In this document: piece by piece, positions 5,164-7,572 of the stretch
Position numbering within the stretch: position 1 is the first letter of the stretch
Layout: every line of letters starts with the position of its first letter
From: Actinomycetes bacterium
GTDB lineage: Bacteria > Actinomycetota > Actinomycetes > Actinomycetales > Microbacteriaceae
Direction of reading: 5' to 3'
Assembly (NCBI GenBank): GCA_023386675.1
Contig: JAEWJG010000100.1
Span: 1 to 7,572, forward strand
Length of the DNA stretch: 7,572 nt
Notes under the pieces: model-generated
Seen by the model: the letters and a program-made list of their open reading frames with translations, nothing else
Database searches by the model: none
Told to the model about the DNA's origin: nothing
Translations under genes and position numbers: made by a program

Positions 5164-6501
5164 TCAGCCCACGCGCGTAGCCAGCAGCCGCTGCACAGCG
5201 GCCAGCGGGATCGGGATCCACGACGGGCGGTGCCGCGCCTCGTACGCGATCTCGTACACGGCCTTGTCCAGCTCGAAGGCGTCGAGCAGCTGGTGGAACC
5301 GATCCATCTCGTCGCCCGCGACCGACGCGTAGCCGTCGAGGTACGCCTGGCGGGCGTCCGCGGCCCAGCCGCTGGCGTCCACCGGCGTCTCGCGCCGCGC
5401 GAGCGAGCCCGCGACGTAGTCGAACGAGCGCAGCATCCCGGCCACGTCGCGCATGGTCGCGTCGGGCAGCGCGCGCTCTGCGAGGGGACGCAGCGGCTCG
5501 CCCTCGAAGTCGATGAACTGCCAGCCGCGCTCCGGGGCGTACAGCACCTGCCCCAGGTGCAGGTCGCCGTGGATGCGCTGCAGCAGCGGCAGCGGCGCGG
5601 CGGCCGCCTCCTCGTACACCGCCGCGATCCCGGCCCGCAGCTCCTCCACCTCCGGCACCTCGGTCGTCGTGACCGTCAAGCGTCGGAACATCCCGTCCAG
5701 CGCCTGGGCCACGTCGTCCGTGGACGCCGGTGTGGTCGGCAGCTCGCGCGCCATCAGCCGGTGCAGCTCCGCGGTGCCCGCACCGAGCGCGTAGGCCCGC
5801 TCGGTGAAGTCCTCCCCGCGTTCGGCCGCGCTGACGGCCAGCTCCCAGCCGTCCTCGGCGCCGGGCACGAAGTCCTGCATCAGCGCCAGCTCGCCGGAGG
5901 CGGTGCCTCCGTCGGCGGTCGGCCACGAGCCGGTCAGCCAGCCGAGCAGCGCCGGCGTGCGGCGCGAACCGCCGGCGGTGAGCGCGGCGAGCGTCGACAC
6001 GTCCGGGTTGTCGCCGTGCTGCACCACGCGGAAGACCTTGATCAGCGCCGGCCGTCCATCGTCCAGCTCGCCCACGATGGACGTGTTGGACTGCTCCCCG
6101 GTCAGCCGCCGCGACGACCGCACCGCCAGCCGCCCGCCCAGCGTGTGGCCCTGCGCGTGCGCATCCCGGCCCTCCGACCTCTCCGCGCCCGTCATCAGGT
6201 CGACGAGCGAGGCGACGTACGCCTCCTCGGTCGGCCCGTCGTACAGGAAGCGGCCGCCGGCCTCACCGATCAAGGCGGCCTCGTCGCCGTCGCGCTTCAC
6301 CCGCGCGACCACGGGCACCTGGTACACGCGCGGCGTCCGCGGCGCGTCGTCCGCGAAGAAGTGGGTGACGATGCGGGCGTCGTCACCCGCTGGTTCGGCG
6401 TCGAAGGAGGCGAGGAGGCGAAGGCGCGGCTGGACGTTCTTGGTCGAGTACCAGCGCTGGCGCTGCATCCACGTTCCGACCAGCTCCGTGAGTTCGGTCA
6501 T
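5164..6501 (-). CDS. mak: Maltokinase (ATP:maltose 1-phosphotransferase) of the GlgE pathway
   Basis: A 445-residue cytoplasmic kinase, also called Pep2, that phosphorylates maltose to maltose-1-phosphate, the substrate of maltosyltransferase GlgE in alpha-glucan synthesis from trehalose. An N-terminal cap (about 1-110, opening TELVGTWMQRQRWYSTK) precedes an aminoglycoside-phosphotransferase-like kinase domain. Visible motifs are LTGEQSNTS (133-141) in the nucleotide loop, the probable ATP lysine K155 (LIKVFR), the catalytic loop HGDLHLGQ (311-318, D313), and the metal-binding DFEGEP (331-336). KAVYEIAYEARHRPSWIPIPL (413-433) is a maltokinase signature. Length fits the family (455 in Mycobacterium). 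No strong Shine-Dalgarno precedes the ATG at 6501; Met12 is a later possible start, but the conserved N-terminus favours 6501. Its usual partners treS, glgE and glgB are not adjacent here. It converges on the paa operon and lies 54 nt after a peptidase gene. Confidence 0.94.
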   Translation of the reverse strand: MTELTELVGTWMQRQRWYSTKNVQPRLRLLASFDAEPAGDDARIVTHFFADDAPRTPRVYQVPVVARVKRDGDEAALIGEAGGRFLYDGPTEEAYVASLVDLMTGAERSEGRDAHAQGHTLGGRLAVRSSRRLTGEQSNTSIVGELDDGRPALIKVFRVVQHGDNPDVSTLAALTAGGSRRTPALLGWLTGSWPTADGGTASGELALMQDFVPGAEDGWELAVSAAERGEDFTERAYALGAGTAELHRLMARELPTTPASTDDVAQALDGMFRRLTVTTTEVPEVEELRAGIAAVYEEAAAAPLPLLQRIHGDLHLGQVLYAPERGWQFIDFEGEPLRPLAERALPDATMRDVAGMLRSFDYVAGSLARRETPVDASGWAADARQAYLDGYASVAGDEMDRFHQLLDAFELDKAVYEIAYEARHRPSWIPIPLAAVQRLLATRVG

Positions 6502-6507
6502 GCCTGA

Positions 6508-6513
6508 ACCGTA
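6508..6513 (-). promoter_or_regulatory. Candidate -10 element for a leaderless mak transcript
   Basis: TACGGT, of the TANNNT type, ends 6 nt before the mak ATG on the minus strand. That spacing would place the transcript start at the A of the ATG, the arrangement of leaderless mRNAs common in Actinobacteria, and would explain the missing Shine-Dalgarno. No -35 is recognisable. The hexamer is weak, so this is tentative; co-transcription from the upstream peptidase gene is the alternative. Confidence 0.3.
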
Positions 6514-6555
6514 CGCCCGAGGAGCCGGATGCGAGCAGGGGTTGCCACCGAATGC

Positions 6556-7572
6556 TCAGGGGGTGCCGAGCACGATCCCACGAGCGGCCATGAACGGCTG
6601 CGGGTCGATCTGCAGGCCGCTCACGCGCACCTCGAAGTGCAGATGGCATCCCGTCGACAGCCCGGTGGAGCCGACCTGGGCGATCGGCTGACCGGCGGCC
6701 ACGTGCTGTCCGACCGTCACGCCGATGCCGCCGTCCCGGATGTGCCCGTAGGCCGTCTCGACGCCGCCGCCGTGGTCGATGAGGATGAAGTTGCCGTACC
6801 CGCTGTACGGCTCGGCCTTCTCGACGATCCCGGCGGCGGCGGCGTGGATCGTCGTGCCGCAGGCCGCGCCGATGTCGTCTCCGGGATGGAAGAGGGCGGT
6901 GCCGAGCGGGCGCGACGGTCGCGGGCCGAACACGTCGGTGAGAGGTCCGTGCACGGGGAGCGCCCATCCTGCCGCGATCAGGGTCGGGTCGGAGGTCAGC
7001 ACCTGGAAGTTCGAGCCGGTCTCGATGACGGTCGGCGCGGCGGCGAGCGCGGCGGAGGCCGCGTCCACACGGGCCTGTGCGTCGGCGACCGCCTGCTCGC
7101 TGCCCACCAGGTCGACGGCGGTCACGGCGTCCGCGGCGCTCCGCGCCTGGCGGCCCAGCGCATCCGCGACCTTCTTGTCCTTCGAGGCGGCCGAGATGGC
7201 CGCATCCCGGTTCGCGCTGAGGGTTGACAGACGATCGGCCGCTCCGAGCTTCGTCAGGAGGTCGCCCGGCCCCTCGAGCGCGGCCGTGACCGGGTCCTGG
7301 GTGAGCAGATGGGTGCCGGATGCGCGGATCAGCGCCGTCGCGTAGGCCGCCTCCGCGGTCGACCGCTTCTTGGCCGTATCCGCCCGCTGCTGGACGGCGT
7401 CGGCGACGGCCTGCGCCTGGTCGTGCTCACGTTGGGCGCTGTCCGACTGCTGCGTCGCGTCGGCGAGCTGCTGCTGCGCAGCCGCGAGGTCGCTGGCCAG
7501 TTGGACAGCCTGCTGGAGCTGCGCCGGGTCGGGCTGCGCGAACTCCGGCAGGTCCGGCGCGGTGAGGGTGAT
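6556..7572 (-). CDS. M23-family (LytM-type) peptidoglycan endopeptidase with coiled-coil N-terminal region (5' end outside window)
   Basis: The frame enters at 7572 already open and ends at TGA 6558-6556, giving 338 residues with start and any signal peptide missing. Window residues about 15-75 and 112-178 are Ala/Gln/Asp/Lys-rich with heptad-like character and should form coiled coils. The C-terminal 130 residues form an M23 domain: ALPVHGPLTDVFGPRP, then FHPGDDIGAACGT with zinc ligands H229 and D233 (HxxxD), YGNFILIDHGGG, TAYGHI (H277), and CHLHFEV with H310 and H312 (HxH). All catalytic and zinc residues are present, so it should be an active hydrolase that cuts peptide cross-bridges outside the membrane. 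Coiled-coil plus M23 layouts resemble EnvC-like cell-separation proteins, though in those the domain is often inactive. An internal GTG at 7125 would give only 189 residues and is not credible as the start because the coiled coil continues upstream. The specific gene is not recognised. Confidence 0.88.
   Translation of the reverse strand: MTLTAPDLPEFAQPDPAQLQQAVQLASDLAAAQQQLADATQQSDSAQREHDQAQAVADAVQQRADTAKKRSTAEAAYATALIRASGTHLLTQDPVTAALEGPGDLLTKLGAADRLSTLSANRDAAISAASKDKKVADALGRQARSAADAVTAVDLVGSEQAVADAQARVDAASAALAAAPTVIETGSNFQVLTSDPTLIAAGWALPVHGPLTDVFGPRPSRPLGTALFHPGDDIGAACGTTIHAAAAGIVEKAEPYSGYGNFILIDHGGGVETAYGHIRDGGIGVTVGQHVAAGQPIAQVGSTGLSTGCHLHFEVRVSGLQIDPQPFMAARGIVLGTP

Noticed and set aside
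4292..5926. Leftward 544-codon open frame spanning the end of paaE, the PaaG-like gene and part of mak
   Set aside because: It runs across the convergent gap and two well-supported genes in other frames, and its product is Arg/Gly/Ala-rich without any domain. Long antisense frames are expected at this GC content.
4858..6507. Rightward 549-codon open frame across the PaaG-like gene and mak
   Set aside because: It is antisense to the whole of mak, where all kinase motifs are found, and its composition is that of a shadow frame.
6556..7125. The M23 domain as a separate 189-residue gene starting at GTG 7125
   Set aside because: The frame stays open to the window edge and the upstream 149 codons continue the same coiled-coil pattern, so this GTG is an internal valine codon.
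1..7572. CRISPR array, tRNA or rRNA genes, insertion sequence, prophage or defence genes
   Set aside because: No regularly spaced direct repeats, no tRNA-like folds or rRNA sequence, no transposase or integrase motifs. Almost all the DNA is taken up by metabolic genes and one cell-wall gene.

Overview
The window comes from a high-GC bacterium. Codons end almost always in G or C, GTG starts are used, genes overlap by 4 bp, and a maltokinase of the actinobacterial GlgE glycogen/trehalose type is present. Together these point to Actinobacteria, and the gene content and style would fit Micrococcales such as Microbacteriaceae. The family-level placement is a guess that cannot be proved from this window.

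Left part (1-5083): a phenylacetic acid (PAA) catabolic locus. A TetR-type repressor of the PaaR kind runs leftward and off the window edge (537 to 1). From 610 a tight rightward operon carries paaA, paaB, paaC, paaD, paaE and a PaaG-like crotonase. PaaA-B-C-E form the multicomponent oxygenase that epoxidises the ring of phenylacetyl-CoA, PaaD supports its Fe-S/metal centre maturation, and the PaaG-like protein would isomerise the ring epoxide to the oxepin form. A/B, B/C and C/D overlap by 4 bp (ATGA or GTGA); D/E and E/G are 2 and 8 nt apart. The 72-nt divergent region between paaR and paaA holds a 22-bp partly palindromic operator that overlaps plausible -10 elements of both promoters, so a single site could repress both genes until phenylacetyl-CoA binds PaaR. 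The ligase PaaK and the later steps (PaaZ, PaaF, PaaH, PaaJ) are not in this window.

Middle (5084-5163): a short gap between convergent genes. It holds a perfect 17-bp inverted repeat whose two arms are each a small hairpin. It may be a bidirectional terminator or a copy of a dispersed palindromic repeat.

Right part (5164-7572): two leftward genes. A complete maltokinase (mak/pep2) makes maltose-1-phosphate for the GlgE alpha-glucan pathway; it lies apart from treS or glgE, at least within this window. Upstream of it is the 3' part of an M23 (LytM-type) peptidoglycan endopeptidase with a long coiled-coil N-terminal region, whose start lies beyond the right edge.

Most of the window is ordinary core metabolism. 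The points most worth a second look are the shared paaR/paaA operator, the nested inverted repeat at 5098-5154, the replaced catalytic residues of the crotonase, and the orphan position of mak.
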